Shown: one piece after another, positions 1 through 9,399 of the stretch
How the letters are laid out: each line of letters opens with the position of its first letter
Position numbering within the stretch: the stretch's first letter is position 1
Source: SURF-13 sp038924245
GTDB taxonomy: Bacteria > Pseudomonadota > Gammaproteobacteria > SURF-13
Length of the DNA stretch: 10,423 nucleotides
Assembly: GCA_038924245.1 (NCBI GenBank)
Contig: JBCKVB010000042.1
Span: 1-10,423 of the forward strand
Direction of reading: 5' to 3'
Notes under the pieces: model-generated
The model's input: the letters and a program-made list of their open reading frames with translations, nothing else
The model's database searches: none
Told to the model about the DNA's origin: nothing
Position numbers and translations under genes: made by a program

Positions 1-79
1 GCTTGTCGGCATTAGCGGCCGTCTGGGGTGACGCGTCCGGTGCGTGGTGTTGATTGTGGTTCGGGGCAGTAGTCTGCAT
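1..79 (-). CDS. Start of an unidentified gene, cut by the window edge
   Basis: An open frame runs from an ATG at 79-77 to the window edge without a stop (26 codons seen). An AAGGAA ribosome binding site sits 7 bases upstream of the ATG, which is why this start is preferred. The visible residues are rich in Asn, His, Gln, Ala and Pro (MQTTAPNHNQHH at the start) and look like a disordered N-terminal tail rather than a folded domain; I see no signal peptide. The same frame stays open upstream to an ATG at 184-182 that overlaps the lipA stop as TGATG, which would add 35 residues (including WDWLFFW). That longer form has only a weak AGGGG site. No family can be assigned from so short a piece. Confidence 0.45.
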   Translation of the reverse strand, partial: MQTTAPNHNQHHAPDASPQTAANADK

Positions 80-183
80 GGCTAAGTTCCTTGTATCCTG
101 AATTAACGGGGGAATAAATTGCTGCGAGCTCTTCCGCCAGAAGAACAACCAATCCCAATCCACGCGCTTATTACGTACACCCA

Positions 184-1152
184 TCAAAACACCCCTGCTG
201 CATGCGCCTGCTGATCCGCATGGTACGAGCTGCGCACCATCGGGCCTGATGCGGCGCTCACGAAGCCCATCTTGTAGGCCTCTTCTTCATACATCTTGAA
301 CGTGTCCGGGTGCACATAGCGGCGCACCGGCATGTGACCGCCGGACGGCTGCAGGTACTGACCGATAGTCAACATGTCAACGTCGTGGGCGCGCAGGGCG
401 CGCAGCACATGCAGGATTTCCTCATCGGTCTCGCCCAACCCGACCATCAGGCCGGATTTGGTCGGTATCGTGGGATGCTGGGCCTTGAAGCGTTGCAACA
501 GGTTGAGCGTGTTTTGAAAATCCGCACCGGGGCGCGCTTCCTTGTATAAACGTGGCACGGTTTCGATGTTGTGGTTGAACACGTCCGGCGGCGCGGTGCC
601 GAGGATTGCCAGCGCACCGTCCAGACGGCCACCAAAGTCGGGCGTCAGGATTTCGATGTAGGTGTTGGGCGTCAGCGCGCGGATGCGTGTGATGCATGCG
701 ACGAAATGACCGGCGCCGCCGTCACGCAAATCATCGCGGTCAACCGAGGTGATGACGACGTAATTGAGTTTCATCAAGGCGATGGTTTGGGCGAGGCGTT
801 CCGGCTCGTTGAGATCCAGCGGGTTGGGACGCCCCGTGCTGACGTTGCAGAACCTGCAGCGCCGCGTGCATTTGTCGCCCATGATCATGAAGGTTGCGGT
901 GCCTTTGCCCCAGCACTCTCCGATGTTGGGGCAGGAGGCCTCTTCGCACACCGTCACCAGCTTGTTGGCGCGCACGATGTCCTTGATCTCACGGAAGCGG
1001 CCAGAGGATGACGGCGCCTTGACGCGGATCCAGCTTGGTTTTGGCAATCTTTCGGCGGGATCGATCTCGGCGCGTTTGGTCTTGAGAGCACCCCTTTGTC
1101 CGCCCGGCGGAGGGTAAGTCGCGGCGGTCAACGGCGTGGTTTCGGTTGTCAT
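184..1152 (-). CDS. lipA: Lipoyl synthase LipA
   Basis: LipA is a radical SAM enzyme that inserts two sulfur atoms into octanoyl groups on lipoyl domains of 2-oxoacid dehydrogenases and GcvH. Counting from the ATG at 1152 the protein has 322 residues (E. coli LipA has 321). It carries the auxiliary-cluster cysteines C69, C74 and C80 (CEEASCPNIGEC), the radical SAM triplet C95, C99, C102 (CTRRCRFC), and the C-terminal RSSYHAD that supplies the serine ligand of the auxiliary cluster. The ATG has an AGGA site 5 bases upstream and lies 19 bp past the upstream gene's stop. A GTG ten codons earlier has no ribosome binding site and would overlap that gene, so I reject it. The auxiliary cluster is used up as sulfur donor in each cycle and, in E. 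coli, is rebuilt by NfuA; an Nfu-type carrier lies at 3521-4081. Confidence 0.97.
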   Translation of the reverse strand: MTTETTPLTAATYPPPGGQRGALKTKRAEIDPAERLPKPSWIRVKAPSSSGRFREIKDIVRANKLVTVCEEASCPNIGECWGKGTATFMIMGDKCTRRCRFCNVSTGRPNPLDLNEPERLAQTIALMKLNYVVITSVDRDDLRDGGAGHFVACITRIRALTPNTYIEILTPDFGGRLDGALAILGTAPPDVFNHNIETVPRLYKEARPGADFQNTLNLLQRFKAQHPTIPTKSGLMVGLGETDEEILHVLRALRAHDVDMLTIGQYLQPSGGHMPVRRYVHPDTFKMYEEEAYKMGFVSAASGPMVRSSYHADQQAHAAGVF

Positions 1153-1171
1153 AGCGTCCTGAGTAAGCAAG

Positions 1172-1330
1172 TTACGCCGCACGCGCCAAAGTAATAAATT
1201 CCGTGCGCAGCGCCAGATTGGGTAGAAGTTCGCCGAGCATGGCTGACGTTATAGTTTCCTCATCGGGATCCTCCCCCAAACTGGCCAGAAGCCTGCGCCA
1301 GTCCTGCTTGGTAAACTGTGGTGCTGACAT
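1172..1330 (-). CDS. Small hypothetical protein, 52 residues, upstream of lipA
   Basis: A short frame with its own AGAGGA ribosome binding site about 9 bases before the ATG at 1330. It begins MSAPQFTKQDWRRLLASLG, then an acidic GEDPDEE turn and a hydrophobic helix-like stretch (AMLGELLPNLALRTEFITLA). There is no cysteine, no transmembrane span and no signal peptide; it looks like a small helical cytosolic protein. It stops 19 bp before lipA, in the same direction, so cotranscription is likely. An upstream in-frame ATG at 1387 has an AAGG 5 bases before it and would give a 71-residue form; I prefer the shorter because its start resembles a natural N terminus. I do not recognise the family. The reality of the gene rests on its spacing, its ribosome binding site and its plausible composition. 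Confidence 0.55.
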   Translation of the reverse strand: MSAPQFTKQDWRRLLASLGEDPDEETITSAMLGELLPNLALRTEFITLARAA

Positions 1331-1484
1331 CTGTGCATTTCCTCTCTGGGTTGATCCCTGTAAAAGGGGGTTTTCGATCACTCTCATCGTGACCTTTTGA
1401 TTCACACGATTCTTTAGCCTTATCGAGCCTGTTGCCGGTCCTGCTCTAACCCCATCAGCCATTGCAAACCGACCGAGGAACGAG

Positions 1485-1790
1485 CTATTTGGATGGACCC
1501 TGCTGAATGGTCGATGCAGGCCAGGCTTCTTCCAGGGTCATGGCGATGATGTTCAGTGCGTGCACCCGCTCCGGTATCCAGTCGGACACGGCGTCATAGA
1601 CCAGCCGATGCCTGGCGATGCGCTGCAATTCATTGAACCTGGCGTCGATCACCCGGACTCGAAAATGACCAGCGCCACCCGCGGCGCCGGCGTGGCCGAC
1701 GTGCAAATGGCTCTCGTCCTCAACCTGGATCACGGCCTCGGGAAAGGCCTGCAGAAAGCGTTCCAGCAATGCATCGTGCGTGGGTTTCAT
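1485..1790 (-). CDS. bolA: BolA family protein (first of three in the window)
   Basis: A 101-residue BolA-type protein. The BolA signature is spread over residues 24-91: a glycine-rich ESHLHVGH loop (26-33), GHFRVRVID (41-49), the helix with RHRLVYDAV (60-68), and VHALNI (76-81). The invariant histidine of the RH(R) motif and the HAL motif histidine are present. BolA proteins bind a [2Fe-2S] cluster jointly with a CGFS glutaredoxin and act in cluster trafficking or as regulators; which applies here cannot be read from sequence. The start at 1790 has an AGGA about 10 bases upstream; the frame stays open further, into the end of selO, but that part is low-quality sequence. It follows selO by 64 bp on the same strand. 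It is closer to BolA proper than to the IbaG encoded at 4508-4756. Confidence 0.88.
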   Translation of the reverse strand: MKPTHDALLERFLQAFPEAVIQVEDESHLHVGHAGAAGGAGHFRVRVIDARFNELQRIARHRLVYDAVSDWIPERVHALNIIAMTLEEAWPASTIQQGPSK

Positions 1791-1837
1791 GGCGTTTTTT
1801 CCTGCATGTTTTCCTCGATATTTTGGCCCACCGGACT

Positions 1838-1854
1838 GGGCGCCCGGCGGCGCC

Positions 1855-1855
<1 letters not shown>
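1838..1855 (-). other. GC-rich hairpin at the selO stop codon
   Basis: A perfect 7-bp stem, GGGCGCC / GGCGCCC, with a 4-base loop, starting at the last base of the selO TAG stop. It lies in the 64-bp gap between selO and bolA. No T run follows on the minus strand (the next bases are agtccggtgg), so it is not a classic intrinsic terminator. It may act as a transcript stabiliser or partial attenuator. Confidence 0.4.
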
Positions 1856-3378
<1,523 letters not shown>

Positions 3379-3409
3379 GTCTAAATGGGGACGAGTTGAT
3401 TTAAAACCT

Positions 3410-3457
3410 AACGGGCATGACGTAAGTCACCCCTGATAATGAAACATCATGCCCGTT
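3410..3457. repeat. Inverted repeat, 11-bp arms, in the nfu-selO gap
   Basis: AACGGGCATGA at 3410-3420 and its exact complement TCATGCCCGTT at 3447-3457 enclose a 26-base loop. It lies upstream of selO and beside the GGGAGAGGGG hairpin. It could be a transcript hairpin ending or trimming the suf message, an operator for selO, or part of a composite repeat. There is no T run, and no promoter close to consensus was found next to it. Confidence 0.6.
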
Positions 3458-3469
3458 TCCCTCTCCCCA

Positions 3470-3492
3470 CCCCTCTCCCAGCGGGAGAGGGG
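3470..3492. repeat. REP-like hairpin (GGGAGAGGG type)
   Basis: CCCCTCTCCC (3470-3479), a 3-base loop AGC, then GGGAGAGGGG (3483-3492), with further CCCTCTCC to the left (3459-3466). Short palindromes of this kind, built on CCCTCTCCC/GGGAGAGGG, are scattered between genes in many gamma- and betaproteobacterial genomes. It sits just after the nfu stop codon, a typical place for a REP element, where it may stabilise or end the suf message. A second small hairpin, CTCGC-TGC-GCGAG (3501-3513), stands between it and nfu. Confidence 0.65.
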
Positions 3493-3520
3493 GACAGGGT
3501 CTCGCTGCGCGAGTTTCACG

Positions 3521-4081
3521 TTAAACTGCCACGACTTCGATGTCCGGTTCAATTGATCGAACCAGATTTTCGATGCCTCGGAGCGTGCCGGATATCGAGC
3601 TTGGACAGGTGCCGCACGCGCCCTTGTAGTGCACGCTGAGCTGGTTGCCATCGAGACCGACCACGTGGAGGTCGCCGCCGTCGCTTTGCAGAGCGGGGCG
3701 GATCTGCTCGTCGAGCAGCACGTTGATCTTATCGAGGCGCTGCTGGTCCCCGGAGCTTAGGCCGGTGATTGCGGTGGTCGCCGCGACAACTGTGGCCACT
3801 GTTTGCGCATCCGCCGTCGGCGCGGCGCGGATCGGCTCGGCGACTTTGCGCACCAACTCCGGCCAGTCGGCGCCGCCATCCTGTGTCACCGTGATCCATT
3901 TATCAACGTAAAACACATTGGTCACATGCTCGATGTCGAACAGCGCGGTAGCGAGCTCATCGTCCTTCGCCTCCCCGGCGTTTTCATATGAACGCGTTAT
4001 CCCCCAGGTCAGCGGCTCCTTGAGGGTGAACTTCACCGCGTTCGGATTGGGCGTGTCTTCAATTTCTGCTATTTTCGGCAT
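3521..4081 (-). CDS. nfu: Nfu-type Fe-S carrier (Nfu_N + NifU C-terminal domain)
   Basis: A 186-residue cluster carrier. Residues about 3-87 (starting IAEIEDTPNPNAVKF) match the Nfu N-terminal domain; a low-complexity Ala/Thr/Val linker follows (about 88-108); residues about 112-183 form the NifU-like domain with LLDEQIRPALQSDGGDLHVV and the cluster-binding CGTC (C156, C159). This is the Nfu_N architecture of mitochondrial NFU1 and many bacteria, not that of E. coli NfuA, whose N-terminal domain is A-type-like. Nfu proteins pass [4Fe-4S] clusters to late clients such as LipA and aconitase. A CAGGAG site lies 7 bases before the ATG. It is the last gene of the clear suf run, 97 bp after grxD. 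Confidence 0.93.
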   Translation of the reverse strand: MPKIAEIEDTPNPNAVKFTLKEPLTWGITRSYENAGEAKDDELATALFDIEHVTNVFYVDKWITVTQDGGADWPELVRKVAEPIRAAPTADAQTVATVVAATTAITGLSSGDQQRLDKINVLLDEQIRPALQSDGGDLHVVGLDGNQLSVHYKGACGTCPSSISGTLRGIENLVRSIEPDIEVVAV

Positions 4082-4096
4082 CTCAATCTCCTGAAA

Positions 4097-4153
4097 GCGG
4101 GGCCACCATCTTGGTGCTGGAAATACGGCAACATGGTGGAGTGGGTGCCCCGC
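4097..4153 (-). other. Long imperfect hairpin between grxD and nfu
   Basis: GCGGGGC followed by CACCAT (4097-4109) can pair with ATGGTG (4133-4138) and GCCCCGC (4147-4153), leaving an 8-base bulge (4139-4146) on one side and a 23-base loop. It fills most of the 97-bp grxD-nfu gap and ends shortly before the nfu ribosome binding site. With no T run it is more likely a processing or stability element, or a partial attenuator, than a terminator. Confidence 0.5.
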
Positions 4154-4174
4154 ACATAACCCGTTTCAATGTCA

Positions 4175-4498
4175 TCAACCCACCGCTAAATCGAGCAATT
4201 TCTGCAATTCACCTTGCTGATGCATCTCGCGCACAATATCGGCACCGCCCACCAGCTCGCCCTTGACGTAGAGCTGAGGGAAAGTCGGCCAGTTGGCGTA
4301 GTGCTGGAGGTTTTCGTAGACTCCCTTGTCGGCCAAGACGTTGACCGCGACGAAATTGTTCACACCGCACGCCTGGAGTATCTGCACCGTCGCGCCGGAA
4401 AAACCACATTGCGGGGACTGCGGCGTTCCTTTCATGTAAAGCACGATCGGGTTTTCCGTAACGGTTTGCTTAATTGTTGCCAGTACGTTCTGATCCAT
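4175..4498 (-). CDS. grxD: Monothiol glutaredoxin Grx4 (CGFS type)
   Basis: A 107-residue single-domain glutaredoxin. It has the K23 and C31-GFS active site of class II glutaredoxins, the cis-proline segment WPTFPQLYV (70-78), and the GG(x)D motif (84-87) for glutathione. Such proteins hold a [2Fe-2S] cluster with glutathione as homodimers, or as heterodimers with BolA or IbaG partners, and hand it on. The partner gene ibaG is directly upstream: the TAG stop of ibaG forms part of the TAGGAG ribosome binding site of grxD, and 9 bp separate the two genes, so their translation is probably coupled. Length and motifs are complete, unlike the remnant at 10058-10217. Confidence 0.97.
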   Translation of the reverse strand: MDQNVLATIKQTVTENPIVLYMKGTPQSPQCGFSGATVQILQACGVNNFVAVNVLADKGVYENLQHYANWPTFPQLYVKGELVGGADIVREMHQQGELQKLLDLAVG

Positions 4499-4507
4499 AA
4501 TCCACTC

Positions 4508-4756
4508 CTAATATAAAACCTGATTCGACCATTGTTCGGGGGTAAAGGTTTTCATCGACAGCGCGTGAATTTTCGCGCGCATGCGGTCTCCCAGTGTCGG
4601 ATACACCAGCTGATGCTGCTGTACCCTATTCTTGCCGGTGAATTGCGGGCTCACGATCACCGCCTCGAAGTGTTGGCCGTCATCGCCCAGCACTTCCACG
4701 TGATCGCAGGGCAGGCCATTCCTGATGGTGTTTTTTATTTCATTCGCTGTCAGCAT
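4508..4756 (-). CDS. ibaG: BolA-family acid stress/Fe-S protein IbaG (YrbA)
   Basis: An 82-residue BolA-fold protein of the IbaG subgroup: CDHVEVLGDDGQHFEAV (17-33) with C17 and H29, FTGKNR (39-44), HQLVYPTLGDRM (48-59), and IHALSMKTFTPEQW (63-76). IbaG forms [2Fe-2S] heterodimers with Grx4 in E. coli. Outside suf operons it often lies next to murA; here it is inside a suf operon next to grxD, which supports a trafficking role. A GAGAGG ribosome binding site lies about 6 bases before the ATG. It starts 52 bp after sufD. Confidence 0.95.
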   Translation of the reverse strand: MLTANEIKNTIRNGLPCDHVEVLGDDGQHFEAVIVSPQFTGKNRVQQHQLVYPTLGDRMRAKIHALSMKTFTPEQWSNQVLY

Positions 4757-4808
4757 CTTGTCCTCTCAACTGGATACTCTGTGGCAAAAACAGGGGCATT
4801 ATCACGCG

Positions 4809-6137
4809 TTACCGATAGGCTTGTTCGAGCACCGTCTGTTCGAGCCGGTGCTTGAGTGATGCGACGGGGATGCGCTCGATGATTTCGGCGCCGAACGCAT
4901 AAGTCAGCAGGTTGCGCGCCGCACTATCGGACAGCCCGCGGCTCTTCAGATAAAACACTTCCTCGCTATCGAGCTGGCCGACGGTCGCGCCATGCGCGCA
5001 CTTCACGTCGTCGGCGAAAATCTCCAGTTGCGGCTTGGTATCAACGTGCGCCTTGCCGGTCAATAGCAGGTTGCGGCTCGACTGTACAGAGTCGGTGCGC
5101 TGCGCACCCGGACGCACCATGACCTTGCCGTTGAACACCGCGTGTGCGCTGCCACCGACGATGCATTTGTGTAGCTGGCGGCTCACGCCGTGCGGCTGTG
5201 CGTGGTCAATGCAGGTATGGGTATCGGCCAGTTGGTTGTCTGTGATGAGCGCCAGCCCGTCGACCGCGCACTCGGCGCCTTCGGCCAGCAGCAGGTCGAG
5301 GTTGTAGCGCGAAATCTGTGCGCCCAGCGCGACACTCACCGACTGATAATTGCTCGAACGACCAAGGGACACCGCGCAGTTGGCAATATGGAACGCCTTG
5401 CCGCTGTCGCGCTGCACCCGGATGTGGTTGACGCGCGCATTATCGGCCAGCACGATTTCGGTCACCGGGTTGATGAAATAGGCCTCATCTTGCAACGCGA
5501 CGTAATCCTCGATCAGCGTCACGCTACTGCCGGATTCGGCAACCACCAGGCAACGCGGGTAGCTTGCCACCTCCGTTTGCGTCGCAATGAACAGCAGATG
5601 CACGGGTGCTGCAAGCGCTACGTCGCGCGGCACCACAATCAATGCCGCATCGTGCAGGAAGGCGGTGTTGAGCGCAGCGAATACGTTGTCACGGAATGCG
5701 GCGTGACGGCCGAGATGCGGTTCGATCGCTGCGGCGTGCGCGGCAACTGCCGCCGGCAGGTTGGCAGCCACCACGCCACCGTCTGTGGCCATACTGGACA
5801 GCTGCGGCGCATAGACACCATCGACAAACACGAGCCGGGTTGCCGCTTCTTCGAGATAAAAGCGCTCGACGTCCGCAGCCTGCAAGCGGGTGGCGCTGCG
5901 CACCGGCTGGAACGATAGCCTGGTGAGCCGAAAAATGTCGGTAAAGCGCCACGCCTCGTCGCGCGTGGTGGGCACCGTCAGTACGCCGACGCGCTCCACC
6001 GCCTCCGCGCGCAGCGCGTTGAGCCACGCCAATGGGTTGGCCGGTAACTGCGGCTGGTCTGCCAGCAGCGCATTGAGCCACGGGCTCAATGGCTGTCCTG
6101 CCTGCCGGCTCGCTGTCAGAGTACTGGGCGCGCTCAT
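4809..6137 (-). CDS. sufD: Fe-S assembly scaffold subunit SufD
   Basis: A 442-residue SufD, partner of SufB in the SufBC2D scaffold that builds clusters on a beta-helix core. The C-terminal block has the SufD hallmarks NGKVMVRPGAQRTDS (336-350), KPQLEIFADDVKCAHGAT (368-385) and QLDSEEVFYLKSRGL (388-402). C380 and H382 match E. coli SufD C358 and H360, residues placed at the SufB-SufD interface where the cluster forms. The N-terminal part is variable, as usual. The ATG overlaps the sufC stop (ATGA at 6137-6134), so translation is coupled to sufC. Confidence 0.97.
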   Translation of the reverse strand: MSAPSTLTASRQAGQPLSPWLNALLADQPQLPANPLAWLNALRAEAVERVGVLTVPTTRDEAWRFTDIFRLTRLSFQPVRSATRLQAADVERFYLEEAATRLVFVDGVYAPQLSSMATDGGVVAANLPAAVAAHAAAIEPHLGRHAAFRDNVFAALNTAFLHDAALIVVPRDVALAAPVHLLFIATQTEVASYPRCLVVAESGSSVTLIEDYVALQDEAYFINPVTEIVLADNARVNHIRVQRDSGKAFHIANCAVSLGRSSNYQSVSVALGAQISRYNLDLLLAEGAECAVDGLALITDNQLADTHTCIDHAQPHGVSRQLHKCIVGGSAHAVFNGKVMVRPGAQRTDSVQSSRNLLLTGKAHVDTKPQLEIFADDVKCAHGATVGQLDSEEVFYLKSRGLSDSAARNLLTYAFGAEIIERIPVASLKHRLEQTVLEQAYR

Positions 6138-6921
6138 GCCGCTACTCTCGCCGCCTGGTGCTCGGCGCCGACCCAGTCGTAGCCACGGTTTTCAAGTTCG
6201 AGTGCAAGCTCTTTGCCGCCGGTTTTGATAATGCGGCCCGCATCCATCACGTGTACAAAGTCGGGCACGATATAGTTCAGCAGACGCTGGTAGTGCGTCA
6301 CCAGCACGATCGCGTTATCCTTGTTGGCGAGCTGGTTGACGCCCTGGGAGACGACCCTGAGCGCGTCGATGTCGAGGCCGGAATCGGTCTCGTCGAGAAT
6401 CGCCAGGCGTGGATCGAGCAGTGCCATCTGCAATATTTCGTTGCGCTTTTTCTCGCCACCGGAGAAGCCTTCGTTGACACTGCGGTCGAGAAAATCGGGG
6501 CTTATTTCGAGCAGCTTCATCTTCTCGCGCACGAAGTCGTCAAACTCGAGCGGGTCGAGCTCGTCCTTGCCGCGCTGCGCCTGCACGGTGTTGTAGGTCA
6601 GGCGCAGAAACTGGCTGTTGGCGACACCGGGTATCTCGATCGGATATTGAAAGGCCAGAAACACGCCAGCCCGCGCACGTTCTTCGGGCGCAAGCTCAAA
6701 CAGATTCTTGCCTTCGAACAGCACGCTACCGCCCGTCACCTCATACGCCGTGTGACCCGCGAGCACCTTGGCGAAGGTGCTCTTGCCCGAGCCATTCGGC
6801 CCCATGATGGCGTGTACTTCGCCGCTCTTCACCGTGAGATCGACGCCTTTGAGAATTTCGATGCCGTTCACGGTTGCGCACAAGCCACGCACTTCGAGCA
6901 GCGTTTTGCTGTCTTGCAGAA

Positions 6922-6925
<4 letters not shown>
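6134..6925 (-). CDS. sufC: Fe-S assembly ATPase SufC
   Basis: A 263-residue ABC-type ATPase that powers conformational change in the SufBCD scaffold; it is cytosolic and has no membrane partner. Walker A GPNGSGKST (42-50), Q-loop Q93, signature FSGGEKKRNE (154-163) with the SufC-specific EKKR, Walker B LAILDET (174-180), SGLD (182-185) and switch H211. Its ATG overlaps the sufB stop (ATGA, 6925-6922), with AAGGAA upstream inside sufB. All catalytic motifs are present. Confidence 0.98.
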
Positions 6926-8358
<1,433 letters not shown>

Positions 8359-8373
8359 GATGTTGCTCCTAAG

Positions 8374-8745
8374 TTAAACTGAGAAGGACGACCCGCAACC
8401 GCAGGTAGAAGTAGCGCCGGGATTCTTGATCACAAACTGCGCACCATCCAACCCTTCCTGATAATCAATTTCCGCGCCCACCAGATACTGGAAGCTCATC
8501 GCGTCAATCAACAGCTGTACGCCATTCTTGTCCAGCACGGTGTCATCTTCATTGGTTACTTCGTCGAAAGTAAAACCATACTGAAAACCGGAACAGCCGC
8601 CGCCGCTAACGAACACGCGCAACTTCAAGTCGGCGTTGCCTTCTTCCTCGATCAGCGTCTTTACCTTGTTGGCCGCGCTGTCGGTAAACAGCATCGGGGC
8701 TTGCATTGCCACTTCAGTCACTTGCATTTCGGTTACTGCGTTCAT
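8374..8745 (-). CDS. erpA: A-type Fe-S carrier ErpA
   Basis: A 123-residue A-type carrier with C51 (GGGCSGFQYGF) and C115/C117 (TSTCGCGSSF) as cluster ligands. The segments FTDSAANKVK, QYLVGAEIDYQEGL and NPGATSTCGCGSSFS match E. coli ErpA closely, so this is ErpA rather than IscA or SufA; an N-terminal extension of about 15 residues is the main difference. The ATG at 8745 is chosen because GGAGG (8755-8751) ends 5 bases before it; a GTG one codon earlier would be only 2 bases from that site. ErpA delivers [4Fe-4S] clusters to essential clients such as isoprenoid enzymes. Its presence at the head of a suf operon beside a second A-type gene gives the operon two carriers. Confidence 0.95.
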   Translation of the reverse strand: MNAVTEMQVTEVAMQAPMLFTDSAANKVKTLIEEEGNADLKLRVFVSGGGCSGFQYGFTFDEVTNEDDTVLDKNGVQLLIDAMSFQYLVGAEIDYQEGLDGAQFVIKNPGATSTCGCGSSFSV

Positions 8746-8820
8746 CACTACCTCCGTAAAGTCGCTGACAACAATAGTCCTGCCTTACTTGCGTTCTGTT
8801 TCCCCCCAATGCACCTGCTT

Positions 8821-8840
8821 GTCCTGCGTCGGCTCAGGAC
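8821..8840 (-). other. Hairpin in the iscA-erpA spacer
   Basis: GTCCTG (8821-8826) and CAGGAC (8835-8840) form a perfect 6-bp stem with an 8-base loop. It lies 19 bp after the stop of the first A-type gene, in a 114-bp spacer that is the longest in the front half of the operon. No T run follows. It may set the relative expression of the first gene and the rest by RNA processing. I saw no convincing promoter in the spacer. Confidence 0.4.
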
Positions 8841-8859
8841 GTGTTTGGCGGCGAAGCGG

Positions 8860-9207
8860 CTACGCTGCTGCTTTCACCTTCGCCTTCACGTTAAAGCTCT
8901 CGCCGCAGCCGCACGCGCTTTCGACGTTGGGATTGTCAAATTTGAACATCTGCTTGAACCCTTCCTTGACGAAATCGATACGCGAGCCGTCGAGAACCGC
9001 CAGGCTGTCGGCATCGAGCACCACACGGGCGTTATGCGCCTCGAAGGTGTGATCTCCCGCGCGTATTTCGTCAGCGATGTCGAAGGTGTGAGCCAAGCCG
9101 GAACAGCCCACTTTCTTGACGCCGATGCGCAGCGCAAGACCTTTGCCGCGTTTCGCAAGCTGGTGCTGAATCTGTTTTGCCGCATTTTCAGTCAATGTAA
9201 TTGCCAT
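8860..9207 (-). CDS. iscA: A-type Fe-S carrier, IscA/SufA class (first gene of the suf operon)
   Basis: A 115-residue HesB/IscA-family protein with ligands C35 (VGCSGLAH) and C99/C101 (ESACGCGESF). The N-terminal MAITLTENAA and LAKRGKGLALRIGV are closer to IscA than to E. coli SufA, while the operon context is that of SufA; the symbol follows sequence. It ends in an Ala/Lys-rich tail (KAKVKAAA) beyond the usual FxV terminus. The start at 9207 is supported by GGAG 7 bases upstream and by alignment to the family. An extension to 9315 is open but reads FIWLLWSL-like noise and crosses the promoter leader. It is divergent from the MarR-type gene across a 245-bp control region. Confidence 0.95.
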   Translation of the reverse strand: MAITLTENAAKQIQHQLAKRGKGLALRIGVKKVGCSGLAHTFDIADEIRAGDHTFEAHNARVVLDADSLAVLDGSRIDFVKEGFKQMFKFDNPNVESACGCGESFNVKAKVKAAA

Positions 9208-9267
9208 AGTTAAGCTCCAAAGTAACCAAATAAAACACCTATGATAACCGATAAAATTCAAAGTGAA

Positions 9268-9309
9268 GAGGTGAGCTGGTAAGCGTGGTCGTCGTGTTAT
9301 GCCCACCTC
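9268..9309 (-). promoter_or_regulatory. Hairpin in the 5' leader of the suf operon
   Basis: In the minus-strand transcript GAGGUGGGC (9309-9301) can pair with GCUCACCUC (9276-9268): nine pairs, one of them G-U, around a 24-base loop. It lies in a leader of about 112 bases between the predicted start near 9320 and the iscA start codon. No T run follows, so it is not an intrinsic terminator. AGCUC, mostly in the right arm, is complementary to GAGCU in the iscA ribosome binding region (9217-9213), so a switch between two pairings is conceivable but unproven. Confidence 0.4.
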
Positions 9310-9325
9310 GAACATTGATGATAAT

Positions 9326-9346
9326 ATAGTATCGCTTCGAAACTAC
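9326..9346. promoter_or_regulatory. Candidate operator overlapping the suf -10 region
   Basis: A dyad on the plus strand reading TAGT-A-TCG-CTT-CGA-A-ACTA (9327-9345): 7 of 9 base pairs are symmetric. Its outer half-sites (ATAGT ... ACTAY, 11 bases between) recur with the same spacing at 9359-9379 and 9408-9428 over the regulator's own promoters. A dimer bound here would cover the suf -10 element. The likely ligand is the divergently encoded MarR-type protein; that assignment is inference from position. Confidence 0.5.
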
Positions 9347-9357
9347 CCTCTTGTCAA
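9326..9357 (-). promoter_or_regulatory. Predicted sigma70 promoter of the suf operon
   Basis: On the minus strand a perfect -35 TTGACA (9357-9352) is followed by two possible -10 elements: GATACT (9333-9328) at 18 bp, or TACTAT (9331-9326) at 20 bp; both match TATAAT at 4 of 6. Transcription would start near 9320, giving a leader of about 112 bases. The -35 overlaps, on the opposite strand, the -35 of the regulator's first promoter (9351-9356), so polymerase can occupy only one of the two at a time. Confidence 0.6.
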
Positions 9358-9379
9358 CATAGTTTTTAAACGCTACTAT
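9351..9379 (+). promoter_or_regulatory. Regulator promoter P1 (distal)
   Basis: TTGTCA (9351-9356), 17-bp spacer, TACTAT (9374-9379); start predicted near 9386. A transcript from here would carry a leader of about 67 bases that includes P2. The -35 overlaps the suf -35 on the other strand. The ACTAT pentamer of the candidate operator is part of the -10, as expected for repression. Confidence 0.65.
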
Positions 9380-9399
9380 ATGAGCATGGCACTACCCTC

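Noticed and set aside
80..183. 35-residue extension of the left-edge gene from the TGATG overlap with the lipA stop
   Set aside because: The frame is open, but its ribosome binding site is weaker than that of the ATG at 79, and the window ends too soon to judge.
1153..1182. GTG at 1182 as the lipA start
   Set aside because: It has no ribosome binding site, overlaps the upstream small gene's stop, and makes LipA ten residues longer than usual; the ATG at 1152 has AGGA and gives E. coli-like length and cysteine positions.
8749..8859. Internal promoter with another regulator half-site (ATAGT at 8774-8778) before erpA
   Set aside because: Only one pentamer is present, with no matching partner at the 11-base spacing and no good -35/-10 pair.
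9326..9357. MerR-like 20-bp spacer promoter for suf
   Set aside because: An 18-bp alternative -10 (GATACT) is equally good and no MerR-family gene is present, so a distorted-spacer mechanism is not needed.
9342..9379. IscR binding site in the control region
   Set aside because: The half-sites and spacing do not fit the IscR type 1 or type 2 consensus, and no iscR gene is in the window.
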